33,529 nt of DNA from Bacillota bacterium (GCA_017889545.1 JAGFZV010000027.1:1-33529); one strand, 5' to 3'; positions 14,793 to 26,867 are shown, counted from the stretch's first letter. Translations and numbers: made by a program. Notes: generated from the letters alone by a model not told the origin.

Positions 14793-15447
14793 TCGGCCCA
14801 GCAAAGAATTGGTGGAAAAATTCAGAGGTCTGGCATCGGCGAATATTGCTGACGAAATGCATCGGCTTGGCTGTATGGATGCCCGGATTAAGCCGATGAA
14901 CACGACACTGCTTCTCGGAACGGCCTTTACTGTGAAAACAAGAATTGGCGACAGCCTGATGTTTCATAAGGCAATTGACATGGCGCAGCCCGGAGATGTC
15001 ATTGTTGTTGATGGGCAAGGCGATTTGGTCAATTCGCTGACCGGCGAAATTATGATGCGGGAGATCATGAAAAAAGGCATTGCCGGCGTGGTTGTCGATG
15101 GAACAGTGCGCGATGTTGATGCTCTACGGCAGATGAATCTGGCAATATACGCTGCCGGAGTTACGCCGAAAGGGCCGTCGAAAAACGGACCGGGGGAAAT
15201 CAATGTTCCTGTCTGCTGCGGCGGTGTAGTCGTTCATCCGGGAGACATTCTTGCAGGAGATGCAGATGGCATTGTCGTCATCAATCCGAAAGATGCGTCT
15301 CTCATTGCAGAAAAGGCACGAGTCAAACAACAGCAGGAGAAAGAAATTTTCCGGCGGATCGAATCTGGGAAATTGGATTTTTCGGCCTATTCTGATGAAG
15401 TTTTAAAAAAACTTGGCTGTGAAATTATCGATGATTTATGGCAGTAA
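14755..15447 (+). CDS. RraA-like / 4-hydroxy-4-methyl-2-oxoglutarate aldolase family protein
   Basis: A 230-residue protein of the RraA/HMG-aldolase fold. Family features are SANIADEMHRLG (about 28-39), QPGDVIVVDGQGD, MREIMKKGIAGVVVDGTVRDVD (Arg119-Asp120 pair of the active site), VTPKGPSKNGPGEINVPV and HPGDILAGDADGIVVI. Enzymes with these motifs cleave 4-hydroxy-4-methyl- or 4-carboxy-2-oxo acids, or decarboxylate oxaloacetate, with a divalent metal; the non-catalytic relative RraA inhibits RNase E. Retention of the catalytic pair favours an enzyme. The start is TTG 14755 with a GAGAGGGG site 10-11 bases away. It lies 60 bases after the deacetylase and ends at a strong terminator, so it may be the operon's last gene. 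Confidence 0.82.
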   Translation: MSHAGFRIYTKINRPSKELVEKFRGLASANIADEMHRLGCMDARIKPMNTTLLLGTAFTVKTRIGDSLMFHKAIDMAQPGDVIVVDGQGDLVNSLTGEIMMREIMKKGIAGVVVDGTVRDVDALRQMNLAIYAAGVTPKGPSKNGPGEINVPVCCGGVVVHPGDILAGDADGIVVINPKDASLIAEKARVKQQQEKEIFRRIESGKLDFSAYSDEVLKKLGCEIIDDLWQ

Positions 15448-15459
15448 CGAATAACAAAA

Positions 15460-15511
15460 GATAATAAAACCCGAAAGTTCGAAATGAAATGGACTTTCGG
15501 GTTTTATTATC
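15460..15511 (+). terminator. Strong terminator after the RraA-like gene
   Basis: The 19-base arms 15460-15478 and 15493-15511 are perfect inverted repeats with a 14-base loop and a TTTTATTAT end. It probably marks the end of the glycan/RraA transcript. Confidence 0.85.
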
Positions 15512-15519
15512 CTATTTCA

Positions 15520-15553
15520 GTACACCAGAAAGTATAAATTTTATCTGGTGTAC
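15520..15553. repeat. Second hairpin downstream
   Basis: GTACACCAGA (15520-15529) pairs with TCTGGTGTAC (15544-15553) around an AT-rich loop. It lies nine bases after the terminator and about 140 bases before the hydrolase start. It could be a regulatory element or a second terminator. Confidence 0.45.
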
Positions 15554-15690
15554 ATAAGTGCAACCAGCGGCTTCCGCCATCGCTGTAAAAGCTCGACGCA
15601 AGCCGGGTTTTCTAATACAGGAACGAAAGGGAAATGGAATTTGTTTCCGAAATGATACTAAAAGAAAGATTTTGGAGGAGGTTTTTTCGG

Positions 15691-16473
15691 ATGAAAACGC
15701 ATGTATTTATTGATGGCAGAAAACAACTGTCGGCAATGATCCACAATTTCAAAACTGTGCCTGTTGGAACGGCAGTGGTGATTCTTTGCCATGGATTTAC
15801 TGGAGATAAAATTGGCGCCAACCAATTTATGCTGAATCTAGGTAAAGCGATTGAAGCAGCCGGCAAGATTGCAGTCCGGTTTGATTTTGCCGGATCCGGC
15901 GAAAGCCAGGGCGAGTTTGCTGATGATACGAAAGCGTCTGGCTGGCAGCATGACTTGAAAAGCATCGTCTCCTGGGTGAAAAAACAACCGGAATTTGCAG
16001 GTTCGCCAATTTTTCTTTTAGGACACAGCTTGGGCGGGCTGATTGCATTAACATATCCTGATGATCCGGCGATTAGCGGTCGAATAGCCATTGCTCCTGT
16101 TGTATATCCGGTAGAAACTTTTCGCTCCGAAGGAATTTTAGGACCGGAATTTTGGGAAAAAGCAGCTGCAGGGGAAACCATTGCGAATTTTTTCAATAAG
16201 GGTTTTTCATTGCATAACGGGATATTTGTCAATGATTTGATCAGCGGAAATTATAAGCCGTTGGAAGACGCGGAAAAACTGACTACACCGCTGTTGATTA
16301 TTCACGGGACAGCGGATTTGGCTGTCCCGCCTGCCGGGTCGGAAGAATTATATCAGCGGTATAAAGGCGAAGCGATGTTTCATCGCTTGGAAGGCGCTGA
16401 TCATGTCTTTACCGGTCGGCACGCCGATGTTCAGTCCAGTATTGTAAATTGGCTGAAAAAGTGGGAACAGTAA
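15691..16473 (+). CDS. Alpha/beta hydrolase (esterase/acylhydrolase)
   Basis: A 260-residue single-domain serine hydrolase. HGFTGDK (residues 34-40) forms the oxyanion region, RFDFAGSGESQG follows, and GHSLGG places the nucleophile at Ser113. The acid is expected in the LLIIHGTADLAVP stretch near residue 210, and the His in GADHVFTGR near 240. The pattern resembles cinnamoyl-ester and feruloyl esterase-like hydrolases of anaerobes, but the substrate is not determined. A longer frame starts at 15634; the ATG at 15691 is chosen because GGAGGAGG stands nine bases before it. No signal peptide. It has its own terminator and no operon partner. Confidence 0.85.
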   Translation: MKTHVFIDGRKQLSAMIHNFKTVPVGTAVVILCHGFTGDKIGANQFMLNLGKAIEAAGKIAVRFDFAGSGESQGEFADDTKASGWQHDLKSIVSWVKKQPEFAGSPIFLLGHSLGGLIALTYPDDPAISGRIAIAPVVYPVETFRSEGILGPEFWEKAAAGETIANFFNKGFSLHNGIFVNDLISGNYKPLEDAEKLTTPLLIIHGTADLAVPPAGSEELYQRYKGEAMFHRLEGADHVFTGRHADVQSSIVNWLKKWEQ

Positions 16474-16495
16474 AAATATCCAAAAGTTTACAACG

Positions 16496-16541
16496 AAACG
16501 GCCAGTGCAGAAAAAGATGGATTTTTCTGCACTGGCCGTTT
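16496..16541. terminator. Bidirectional terminator between hydrolase and LysR genes
   Basis: The 20-base arms 16496-16515 and 16522-16541 pair perfectly around a six-base loop and carry A/T runs on both sides, so the structure can stop transcription from either convergent gene. Confidence 0.85.
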
Positions 16542-16553
16542 TCAATTTCTCTC

Positions 16554-17510
16554 TTATGATAATGGTTTGTTGCATTCCAACTCAATTTCTTCTGGTTGGG
16601 GAATGTTTCCAAAACTTTGTGCCATCTTGTTGGATGCAGTCAACAATTCGATGAACCGTTCGGCGCTTTTGGACAGAAAATCATCCGTTCGCCAAATCGC
16701 ATAGATTTCCGATTGGATAGAAAAATCAACAATATCCAATATGTGCAATTCGGTCGTTGGAATGGAAGCAAACGCTGTTTTGGGCAGGATAGTGGCTGCA
16801 ATTCCTCCGCGTACCAAGGAAAGCACCAACGCTGTATCGGAACATTCGGCTATGATATTCAGTTCTTCCCCCAAACGACTGCATTCGTTGATAATGGCTT
16901 CGTTATAGCCGATGTGTTGTCCGCTGTGGAAAAGCGCCATGGGCAGGTTGCCGAGTTCTTTTATACTGATCGCATTCCGCGGGTAAAATGGATCAATATT
17001 TGCGGGAATAGCAAGCACATAAGGGTCTTCATGCAGCTTTACAGATGAAAAATTCAACATGGGAAAAGGAGGTCTTAAAATTGCAAAATCGATCATGCGC
17101 TTATCAAGATATTCCGTCAGTCGCGGCGGTATGCCTACCCAAAGTTTGAATGAAATCAAAGGGTAATGCTGCCGGAAATAGCGCATCGGGGCTAATAAGT
17201 GTGAAATACAGGATTGGACCGTTCCGCAGGTCAACAGTCCTTGAAGTCCTTGACCGGCATCCCGCACCTCGGCTACCATTTTTTCCATTCTTGAGACGGT
17301 ATCTTTTGCTTTTAGATACAATAATTTGCCTGCTTCGGTAAGCTCCATATGAGGACCCTTTCGATGGAACAATCCAACCCCCAGTTGTTCTTCCATTAGC
17401 GCCAACTGCCGGCTCAGGGGGGGCTGCGCCATATGCAGACGTTTTGCCGCCAGTGTGATTTTTCCTTCTTCAACAATTGCAATAAAGTAACGCAGTTGTT
17501 TAATATCCAT
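16554..17510 (-). CDS. LysR-family transcriptional regulator (BenM/CatM-like)
   Basis: A 318-residue regulator with an N-terminal winged helix, MDIKQLRYFIAIVEEGKIT, then AAKRLHMAQPPLSRQLALME, very like BenM/CatM and related aromatic-acid regulators, and a periplasmic-binding-like effector domain after about residue 90. The ATG at 17510 follows GGGAGG; an earlier frame start at 17552 lies upstream of this site and is rejected. It is divergent from the transporter-buk-iorAB operon, with 301 bases between the start codons, which is the normal arrangement for a LysR activator and its target. The effector is unknown; an aryl or other organic acid would match both the regulator type and the operon. 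Confidence 0.92.
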   Translation of the reverse strand: MDIKQLRYFIAIVEEGKITLAAKRLHMAQPPLSRQLALMEEQLGVGLFHRKGPHMELTEAGKLLYLKAKDTVSRMEKMVAEVRDAGQGLQGLLTCGTVQSCISHLLAPMRYFRQHYPLISFKLWVGIPPRLTEYLDKRMIDFAILRPPFPMLNFSSVKLHEDPYVLAIPANIDPFYPRNAISIKELGNLPMALFHSGQHIGYNEAIINECSRLGEELNIIAECSDTALVLSLVRGGIAATILPKTAFASIPTTELHILDIVDFSIQSEIYAIWRTDDFLSKSAERFIELLTASNKMAQSFGNIPQPEEIELECNKPLS

Positions 17511-17559
17511 TTTTACCTCCCAATGAAGAATGATGCCTATCATTAATTGCACATTACGG

Positions 17560-17586
17560 TCTATTATACCTTTTTTGTATAGTAGA
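17560..17586. promoter_or_regulatory. LysR-type binding site, ATAC-N7-GTAT core
   Basis: TCTATTATAC (17560-17569) and GTATAGTAGA (17577-17586) form an inverted repeat with one mismatch and a seven-base spacer. The core ATAC-N7-GTAT is the consensus recognised by BenM/CatM-type LysR proteins. It lies 50 bases upstream of the lysR start codon and 17 bases upstream of the proposed -35, a usual activator position. Confidence 0.6.
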
Positions 17587-17602
17587 TAAACTTTTTTAAT
17601 AT

Positions 17603-17631
17603 TTCAACAATTTAACAAAAAGTGTTAGACT
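17603..17631 (+). promoter_or_regulatory. Weak promoter for the transporter-buk-iorAB operon
   Basis: TTCAAC (17603-17608) and TAGACT (17626-17631) lie 17 bases apart. The -35 is poor, as expected when a LysR activator is required. Confidence 0.4.
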
Positions 17632-17811
17632 GAGTACAGGAGATGAATTGGGGAAATTGCCAAGCGGTTATTCCATAAACTTTTTTTGCTTATTTGGCTG
17701 GAAAAGGAGGAATGCATTCTCAACAATTGATATCATTATTCGGCGTATCGAGACCAACCCTTGAGAACTTTGAATAGGTTACTGTTAAAGTATGGAGGGG
17801 GATAGGAACGA

Positions 17812-19107
17812 ATGAATGAAAATCAAACCGCGGCCAACGATCTAACCGACATAAAAAGGACAAAACAAAGGTGGGTATTGGCGAGAGTCTTGTTATTGAC
17901 TCTTTTGGTAGCTTATGTGGACCGGGTCAATGTTTCGGTTTTGGTGGCTGATCCGCTTTTCTTGAATGATATGGGGATCAAAGGGAACCCGGTTGCCATG
18001 GGGATGTTGATGAGTGTATTTTTGATGGCTTATGGTATTTCCAATGTGTTTCTCAGTCCATTAGGCGATTATTTAGGACCGCGTAAAGCGATGTGCCTAT
18101 CGATTTTTCTCTGGAGCGTTGCTTTGTGTTTGGGCGGCATTGCAGGTACTTTCGCCGTTATGTTAGGCGCGAGATTGTTATTGGGCGTTGGGGAAGCAAT
18201 GCACTGGCCGATGCAAAGTAAATTTGTTAAAAATTGGTTTCCTCCAGGCGAGCGTGGAAAAGCAAATTCGCTGTGGCTTTTCGGTCTTTTTATCGGGCCG
18301 GCACTTGCAATGCCGTTTTTTACTTGGGTAATCAAAAGCTTTGGCTGGCGCCCGAGTTTCTTTATTTTGGCAGCTATTGGCCTTGTACCATTACTTTTAA
18401 TTTGGAAATTTACCCGTGATTTTCCTCATGAACTGAAAAGCGTCAATTCTGCGGAACTGGAATATATAGAGAATGGGATGAAAGCGGAAAGGGAAGCAGA
18501 AGCGCAAACCGGAAAAGTTTCCGTGTGGGACAATATTAAATTATTTATTTCTGATTACCGTTTTTGGCTGGTAACCATCTATTACGCTTGTAATGCCTCC
18601 ATATGGTGGGGTTCGATGGCCTGGCTGCCTTCGTATTTGAAGGTAAGCAGAGGCTTCAGTTGGGCGGAGATGGGAGCCTTGTCTTCCTTGCCATATATCT
18701 TGGGAATGATCAGTGTTTTGATTTGCGGGTGGTGGACGGATAAGGTGGGACGGCGAGCGCCGTTTTCCGCTGCATCGATGCTGGGAGCAGCCCTGTTCGT
18801 TTATTTGGGCGCCCACGCCCCGGATAATATGACGTCTGCGATCTTCATTTCGTTAGGAATTGGATCGTTAGGTATTGGTCAACCGGCCAACTGGTCCTTA
18901 CTCCAGCAAATTGTGCCAGGCAAAGCGATTGGTACGGGAGCCGGGGTGATGAACGGCATCGCCAACGGAGCAGCGGCGCTGGCGCCGTTAATTATTGGTT
19001 TCTTGATCAGTACGACCGGCAGTTATATCGGTGGGCTTATGTATCTGGTATTTCTAGGTGCAGTAGGCTGTCTTGGAATGTTGATCCTGGTCATTCAAAA
19101 ATATTAG
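17812..19107 (+). CDS. MFS transporter, anion:cation symporter (ACS) family
   Basis: A 431-residue, twelve-helix transporter. Family marks are VAYVDRVNVSVLVADP in helix 1, LGDYLGPRKAM in the loop between helices 2 and 3, GARLLLGVGEAMHWPMQSK and WFPPGERGKANSLW. These place it in the ACS group, which carries organic acids such as glucarate, hexuronates, tartrate, phthalate or pantothenate with protons. ATG at 17812 after a GGAGGGGG site. It is the first gene of the operon divergent from lysR; buk-like follows after 65 bases. The substrate is unknown; by context it may import an organic acid for, or export an acid product of, the next enzymes. Confidence 0.9.
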   Translation: MNENQTAANDLTDIKRTKQRWVLARVLLLTLLVAYVDRVNVSVLVADPLFLNDMGIKGNPVAMGMLMSVFLMAYGISNVFLSPLGDYLGPRKAMCLSIFLWSVALCLGGIAGTFAVMLGARLLLGVGEAMHWPMQSKFVKNWFPPGERGKANSLWLFGLFIGPALAMPFFTWVIKSFGWRPSFFILAAIGLVPLLLIWKFTRDFPHELKSVNSAELEYIENGMKAEREAEAQTGKVSVWDNIKLFISDYRFWLVTIYYACNASIWWGSMAWLPSYLKVSRGFSWAEMGALSSLPYILGMISVLICGWWTDKVGRRAPFSAASMLGAALFVYLGAHAPDNMTSAIFISLGIGSLGIGQPANWSLLQQIVPGKAIGTGAGVMNGIANGAAALAPLIIGFLISTTGSYIGGLMYLVFLGAVGCLGMLILVIQKY

Positions 19108-19172
19108 AATCCGCTATATTGGGGCAACCGCAGCAGTAGAAGGTTTTATAAGACAAAATTTGGGGGATTTAT

Positions 19173-20240
19173 ATGAAACGAATTCTGGTGATTAATCCTG
19201 GAGCCACATCGACCAAAATAGCGATTTTTGATGAGGAAACGGCGATCTTTGAAAAGACGCTGGAACATCAGGGAACTGAATTGAATCAGTTTGCCAAGAT
19301 AATAGACCAATATCCATATCGGTTGGACCTTATTCTGGACGAACTTGCAAAAGCTTCTATTCCGTTGACTTCAATCAATGCAATTGTCGCAAGGGGCGGA
19401 TTGCTGAAACCACTGCCAGGCGGTACCTATGCAGTCAATGAACGGATGGTTGAAGATTTGAAAAAGGCGGAACGTGGTGAGCATGCCTCTAATATTGGGG
19501 CTGTTATTGCATATGCTTTGTCAGGGCAGCTTAGGATTCCTGCTTTTATTGTTGATCCGGTATCGGTTGACGAGCTGGAACCTGTTGCTCGGATTTCCGG
19601 GTTGCCGGATCTGCCCCGAGTGAGCCTTTCGCATGCATTGAACTCCAAGGCGGTTGCCCGTAATGCGGCCAAGGAAATGGGAAAACGCTATGAAGATGTC
19701 AATTTGATTACAGCTCACCTTGGGACTGGCGTAACGGTCGCTGCCCACAAAAACGGCAAGATGATTGATGTGAATAATGCCCAGGATGACGGACCATTTT
19801 CTCCCGACCGCTGCGGCGGTTTGCCGGCCAGCCAATTGGTGAAGCTGTGTTTTTCCGGGAAATATGATTTCAGTCAGCTGCGCCGCAGAATGTCAGGCGA
19901 AGGCGGCATGTATGCTTATCTTGGAACAAAAGACGTCCGGGATGCGGAAAAGAGAGCGAAAGAGGGGGATGAGGCGGCCGACCTGGTTCTTGATGCGCTG
20001 GCTTATCAGGTTGCGAAAGAAATTGGTTCCATGGCTGCGGTTTTGGAGGGACAGGTTGACCGAATTATTATTACCGGCGGAATTGCGTATTCAAAACGAA
20101 TTACCGAGGCGATTGCCGCGCGTGTCAAGTTTATCGCACCGGTGGTTCTTGCGCCGGGGGAAGCGGAGCTGAGATCGCTTGCTGCAGGAGCTTTGCGCGT
20201 TCTGCAAGGAGAAGAATTGAGCCGCACATATTCAGGATGA
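19173..20240 (+). CDS. buk: Butyrate kinase-like carboxylate kinase (divergent)
   Basis: A 355-residue ASKHA-fold kinase. MKRILVINPGATSTKIAIF opens it with the phosphate-1 motif; ARGGLLKPLPGGTYAVN, RGEHASNIGAVIA and DVNNAQDDGPFSPDR are clear butyrate kinase features, with a C-terminal IITGGIAYS adenosine motif. Family reaction: acyl phosphate + ADP to carboxylate + ATP. Two points differ from ordinary Buk: the usual HLGGG of phosphate-2 reads HLGTG, and one residue is missing in the DGDGPFSPERSGG region, which here reads DDGPFSPDRCGG. It lies between the ACS transporter and iorAB, with no phosphotransbutyrylase, so it may use another acyl phosphate. Start ATG 19173 after TGGGGG. Confidence 0.85.
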   Translation: MKRILVINPGATSTKIAIFDEETAIFEKTLEHQGTELNQFAKIIDQYPYRLDLILDELAKASIPLTSINAIVARGGLLKPLPGGTYAVNERMVEDLKKAERGEHASNIGAVIAYALSGQLRIPAFIVDPVSVDELEPVARISGLPDLPRVSLSHALNSKAVARNAAKEMGKRYEDVNLITAHLGTGVTVAAHKNGKMIDVNNAQDDGPFSPDRCGGLPASQLVKLCFSGKYDFSQLRRRMSGEGGMYAYLGTKDVRDAEKRAKEGDEAADLVLDALAYQVAKEIGSMAAVLEGQVDRIIITGGIAYSKRITEAIAARVKFIAPVVLAPGEAELRSLAAGALRVLQGEELSRTYSG

Positions 20241-20271
20241 AATACAGTAAGCAAGCATAGGGGGATAAAGA

Positions 20272-22047
20272 GTGAAGAAACTATTAACAGGGAATGAAGC
20301 AATCGCACAAGGCGCTTATGAAGCTGGAATATCTTTCGCGGCAGCTTATCCGGGAACGCCCAGTACAGAGATACTGGAAAATATTGCTCCGTTTACAGAA
20401 ATTGTTGCCGAATGGGCGCCGAATGAGAAAGTTGCGCTGGAGAGCGCCATTGGGGCTTCGATCGTTGGCGCACGGGCCTTGTCGGCAATGAAACATGTGG
20501 GAGTGAATGTTGCGGCGGATCCTTTGTTCAGTATTGGTTATGCCGGCATCAATGGCGGACTTGTTTTGGTGAGTGCGGATGATCCTGGCACCCATTCGTC
20601 ACAGGACGAACAGGACAACCGGTATTATGCGAAATTTGCGAAAGTCGCTCTTCTTGAGCCGAGCAACAGCCAGGAATGTAAAGACATGGTCAAGAGCGCC
20701 ATGGAAATTAGTGAACAGTACAATACGTTGGTGCTTTTACGGATGACCACAAGGGTGTGTCATAGCAAAAGTTTGGTGGAAACGGGCTCGAGGATTGAGG
20801 TGGAAAAACGGCCGTATGTCAGAGATTTGGCGAAATACTCCCTGGTCCCTCATGTGGCAAGAAATCTGCATTTGGTGGTTGAAAAGAAGCTGAAGGAGCT
20901 CGAAAAATTTTCGAACGAAACCGAGTTGAATTTTATTGAGTGGAATGATAAAAAGATCGGCGTGATTTCTTCCGGCATTGCCTATGAATATGCGAAAGAA
21001 GTGTTTGGCGATCAGGCGTCTTATTTAAAACTAGGTTTTACGCATCCTTTGCCGATGGATAAAATACGAGAGTTTTCCCAGACGATCGATACTTTGTACG
21101 TGGTAGAAGAATTAGAACCTTACATCGAGGAACAAATGAAGGCGGCCGGCATTGTCTGCGTGGGAAAAGACAAGATTCCGAATACGGGTGAATTGAACCC
21201 GGATATTATTGCGAAAGGACTGCTGAATGCGGAGCGGCCGTTACTCGAATATGACGAATCGATTCTTGTGAATAGGCCTCCGACTCTATGTGCCGGTTGT
21301 CCTCACCGGGGGTTCTTTTTCGAATTGGCGAAACGCAAAAATGTGATGATTACCGGTGATATTGGTTGTTACGGCTTGGGCGGCGCTGAACCGCTCAATG
21401 CCCAAGACACTTGCATCTGCATGGGAGCGAGTATTAGCATGGGCCATGGCGCGCAACAGATGTTTAAAAAATATGGTCTCGCGACACGAACTGTCGCCAC
21501 TATTGGCGATTCTACTTTTTTCCATATGGGCATCAATAGTCTGCTCGATGTTGTCTATAATAGAAGCAATGTCGTCACTTGCATTTTGGATAACCGTGTA
21601 ACGGCAATGACCGGTCACCAGGAGCATCCGGGGAGCGGATATACTTTGCAGGGAATGGCAACGCAGGAAGTGGATATTGCCAACGTAGTGAAAGGCATTG
21701 GGATACAAAATGTAAAAACCGTTAATCCGCGAAATCTTAAAGAAGTCAGGGATGCTTTTGATTGGGCTCTCGACCTTGATGAACCTTCGGTCATTATTAC
21801 CAGATGGCCTTGCCTTTTGAAAAAACATTCTCCCAAAGATATCGAGGAATTTGGAAATTACTTAGGAAAATGCATAGTGGATGATGAAAAATGCATAGGT
21901 TGTAAAATGTGCCTGAAAACGGGTTGTCCGGCCTTACGCCTGAATAAAGAAGTGAAAAAAGTCAAAATTGACGAGGCGCAGTGCGCAGGCTGTGAAATTT
22001 GTCTGCAGGCGTGTCCGGTACAGGCGATAGGGAGAGTGAGTCAATAA
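20272..22047 (+). CDS. iorA: Indolepyruvate ferredoxin oxidoreductase, alpha subunit
   Basis: A 591-residue TPP and iron-sulfur enzyme subunit, normal family length. The N-terminal pyrimidine domain has LTGNEAIAQGAYEAGISFAA and YPGTPSTEI; DDPGTHSSQDEQDNRYYAKFA is typical. The TPP domain starts after LCAGCPHRGFF (about residue 341) and has GDIGCYGLGG and GDSTFFHMGINSLLD, then CILDNRVTAMTGHQEHPG. The C-terminal ferredoxin part has CIGCKMC (about 542) and CAGCEICLQACP (about 571) for two 4Fe-4S clusters. With IorB it oxidises aryl pyruvates to aryl-acetyl-CoA, reducing ferredoxin. The start is GTG 20272 after a GGGGG site, 31 bases after the kinase gene. Confidence 0.95.
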   Translation: MKKLLTGNEAIAQGAYEAGISFAAAYPGTPSTEILENIAPFTEIVAEWAPNEKVALESAIGASIVGARALSAMKHVGVNVAADPLFSIGYAGINGGLVLVSADDPGTHSSQDEQDNRYYAKFAKVALLEPSNSQECKDMVKSAMEISEQYNTLVLLRMTTRVCHSKSLVETGSRIEVEKRPYVRDLAKYSLVPHVARNLHLVVEKKLKELEKFSNETELNFIEWNDKKIGVISSGIAYEYAKEVFGDQASYLKLGFTHPLPMDKIREFSQTIDTLYVVEELEPYIEEQMKAAGIVCVGKDKIPNTGELNPDIIAKGLLNAERPLLEYDESILVNRPPTLCAGCPHRGFFFELAKRKNVMITGDIGCYGLGGAEPLNAQDTCICMGASISMGHGAQQMFKKYGLATRTVATIGDSTFFHMGINSLLDVVYNRSNVVTCILDNRVTAMTGHQEHPGSGYTLQGMATQEVDIANVVKGIGIQNVKTVNPRNLKEVRDAFDWALDLDEPSVIITRWPCLLKKHSPKDIEEFGNYLGKCIVDDEKCIGCKMCLKTGCPALRLNKEVKKVKIDEAQCAGCEICLQACPVQAIGRVSQ

Positions 22048-22048
22048 T

Positions 22049-22630
22049 ATGGCAGAGGTAAAAAATATATTGTTGGTTGGAGTTGGCGGGCAAGGCACTA
22101 TTTTGGTCAGCAAAATTTTGTCGGATGGATTGGTTGACGCAGGGTATGATGTGAAGATGTCGGAAGTTCATGGCATGGCTCAGCGCGGCGGGAGCGTCAC
22201 GACCCAGGTGCGATACGGTGCAAAAGTGCATTCACCGATTATAGGCAAGGGACAAGCCGATATTCTTGTTTCCTTTGAGACGATGGAAGCTTTGCGATGG
22301 TTGAGTTTTTTGAATCCGGAAGGCAAAGCGGTAATCAATGATTACCGGATCCCTTCCGTACCGATTTTGATCGGAAAACAGGATTATCCGGAAGGTATAT
22401 TGGATATTGTCAGTCAGAAAGTACCTACTACCATCATCAAAGCTGCTGAAATAGCTGAAAAACTAGGAAATGTCAAAGCAATGAATATGGTATTGTTTGG
22501 TGCATTAGTGAAGGGAATGAATTTGACAGACCTTGACTGGGAAAGCGCAATACAAAAAAATGTTAAGGCGCATACTGTTGATGTTAACATTAGGGCACTA
22601 AAAGCCGGTATGAATGCTGTAATAAAATAA
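22049..22630 (+). CDS. iorB: Indolepyruvate ferredoxin oxidoreductase, beta subunit
   Basis: A 193-residue gamma-domain subunit that completes IorAB. VGVGGQGTILVSKILSDGL is the glycine-rich opening; SEVHGMAQRGGSVTTQVRYG (about 36-55) is the family hallmark, and SFETMEALRW follows. ATG 22049 comes one base after the iorA stop, so the two are translated together. A hairpin begins directly after the stop and closes the operon. Confidence 0.95.
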   Translation: MAEVKNILLVGVGGQGTILVSKILSDGLVDAGYDVKMSEVHGMAQRGGSVTTQVRYGAKVHSPIIGKGQADILVSFETMEALRWLSFLNPEGKAVINDYRIPSVPILIGKQDYPEGILDIVSQKVPTTIIKAAEIAEKLGNVKAMNMVLFGALVKGMNLTDLDWESAIQKNVKAHTVDVNIRALKAGMNAVIK

Positions 22631-22631
22631 T

Positions 22632-22680
22632 TGAAAGGCCAGCGGTTCATTCCTATTTGGGATGAACCGCTGGCCTTTCA
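22632..22680 (+). terminator. Terminator after iorB
   Basis: The arms 22632-22650 and 22662-22680 are perfect 19-base inverted repeats with an 11-base loop. The flank is T-rich though without a long T-run. It isolates the iorAB operon from the next gene. Confidence 0.8.
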
Positions 22681-22712
22681 GGCTTTAGATTTAATTGTTC
22701 AAAGAGAAGCCC

Positions 22713-22741
22713 TTGTTGCGATTGTGCATCAGTGATATAAT
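22713..22741 (+). promoter_or_regulatory. Promoter for the NifU-domain gene
   Basis: TTGTTG (22713-22718), a 17-base spacer and a perfect TATAAT (22736-22741). It lies about 40 bases before the ATG. Confidence 0.65.
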
Positions 22742-22782
22742 TATACGAAAGACAATGTACGGCATAGTGCGAGGTTTATTGC

Positions 22783-23058
22783 ATGAAGAAAATTCTGGAA
22801 GTTATTGAACAAAAAATTCGTCCCGCACTCAATGCTCACGGTGGAGATATTGAGTTTGTTGAGATGACGCCTGACGGAGTTGTGAAGGTCCGATTATCCG
22901 GCGCCTGCGCTGCTTGTCCTGGTGCGCAGCAAACCATGTCCGAACTGGTGGAAGCATCCTTAAAAGATGCATGCCCGGAGGTTCAAAGAGTAATCCCATT
23001 GTACGGAGTAAGCGATGATTTAGTTGCACAAGCGTTGAAAATTTTGCGCAAAAGTTAA
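22783..23058 (+). CDS. NifU C-terminal domain protein (Fe-S cluster scaffold, Nfu type)
   Basis: A 91-residue protein made of the single Nfu domain. IRPALNAHGGDIEFVEM, then VRLSGACAACPGAQQTM with Cys42 and Cys45, the CxxC that holds a bridging iron-sulfur cluster between two subunits. Such proteins carry clusters to target enzymes. It has its own promoter and sits directly before the large iron-sulfur enzyme PFOR and after IorA, both of which need 4Fe-4S clusters, so a delivery role nearby is plausible. ATG 22783, preceded by a weak GAGG site. No terminator was found between it and PFOR, though PFOR has a separate promoter. Confidence 0.92.
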   Translation: MKKILEVIEQKIRPALNAHGGDIEFVEMTPDGVVKVRLSGACAACPGAQQTMSELVEASLKDACPEVQRVIPLYGVSDDLVAQALKILRKS

Positions 23059-23222
23059 CAACAGAATTTGTATAATGCGGTTCTCTTTAGTAACGGCATA
23101 CTCAACGGGCATCCTGCTAAGAATGGGGTGCTTGTTTCGTATTCAAAAATGGTTTGCGGAATTTGATAGCTCTGGAGGTGATTTGTTTTCTGAAAATATA
23201 AACATTCATTTTTGGGGTCTAA

Positions 23223-26867
<3,645 letters not shown>

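Larger units (their letters stand above)
17511..17811. promoter_or_regulatory. Divergent control region between lysR and the transporter operon
   Basis: No gene. The region contains the inverted repeat at 17560-17586 and a plus-strand promoter (17603-17631). After it there are about 180 bases of leader before the transporter ATG at 17812. The leader contains another AAAAGGAGG (17701-17709) that starts no ORF longer than a few codons that I could support. Confidence 0.55.
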
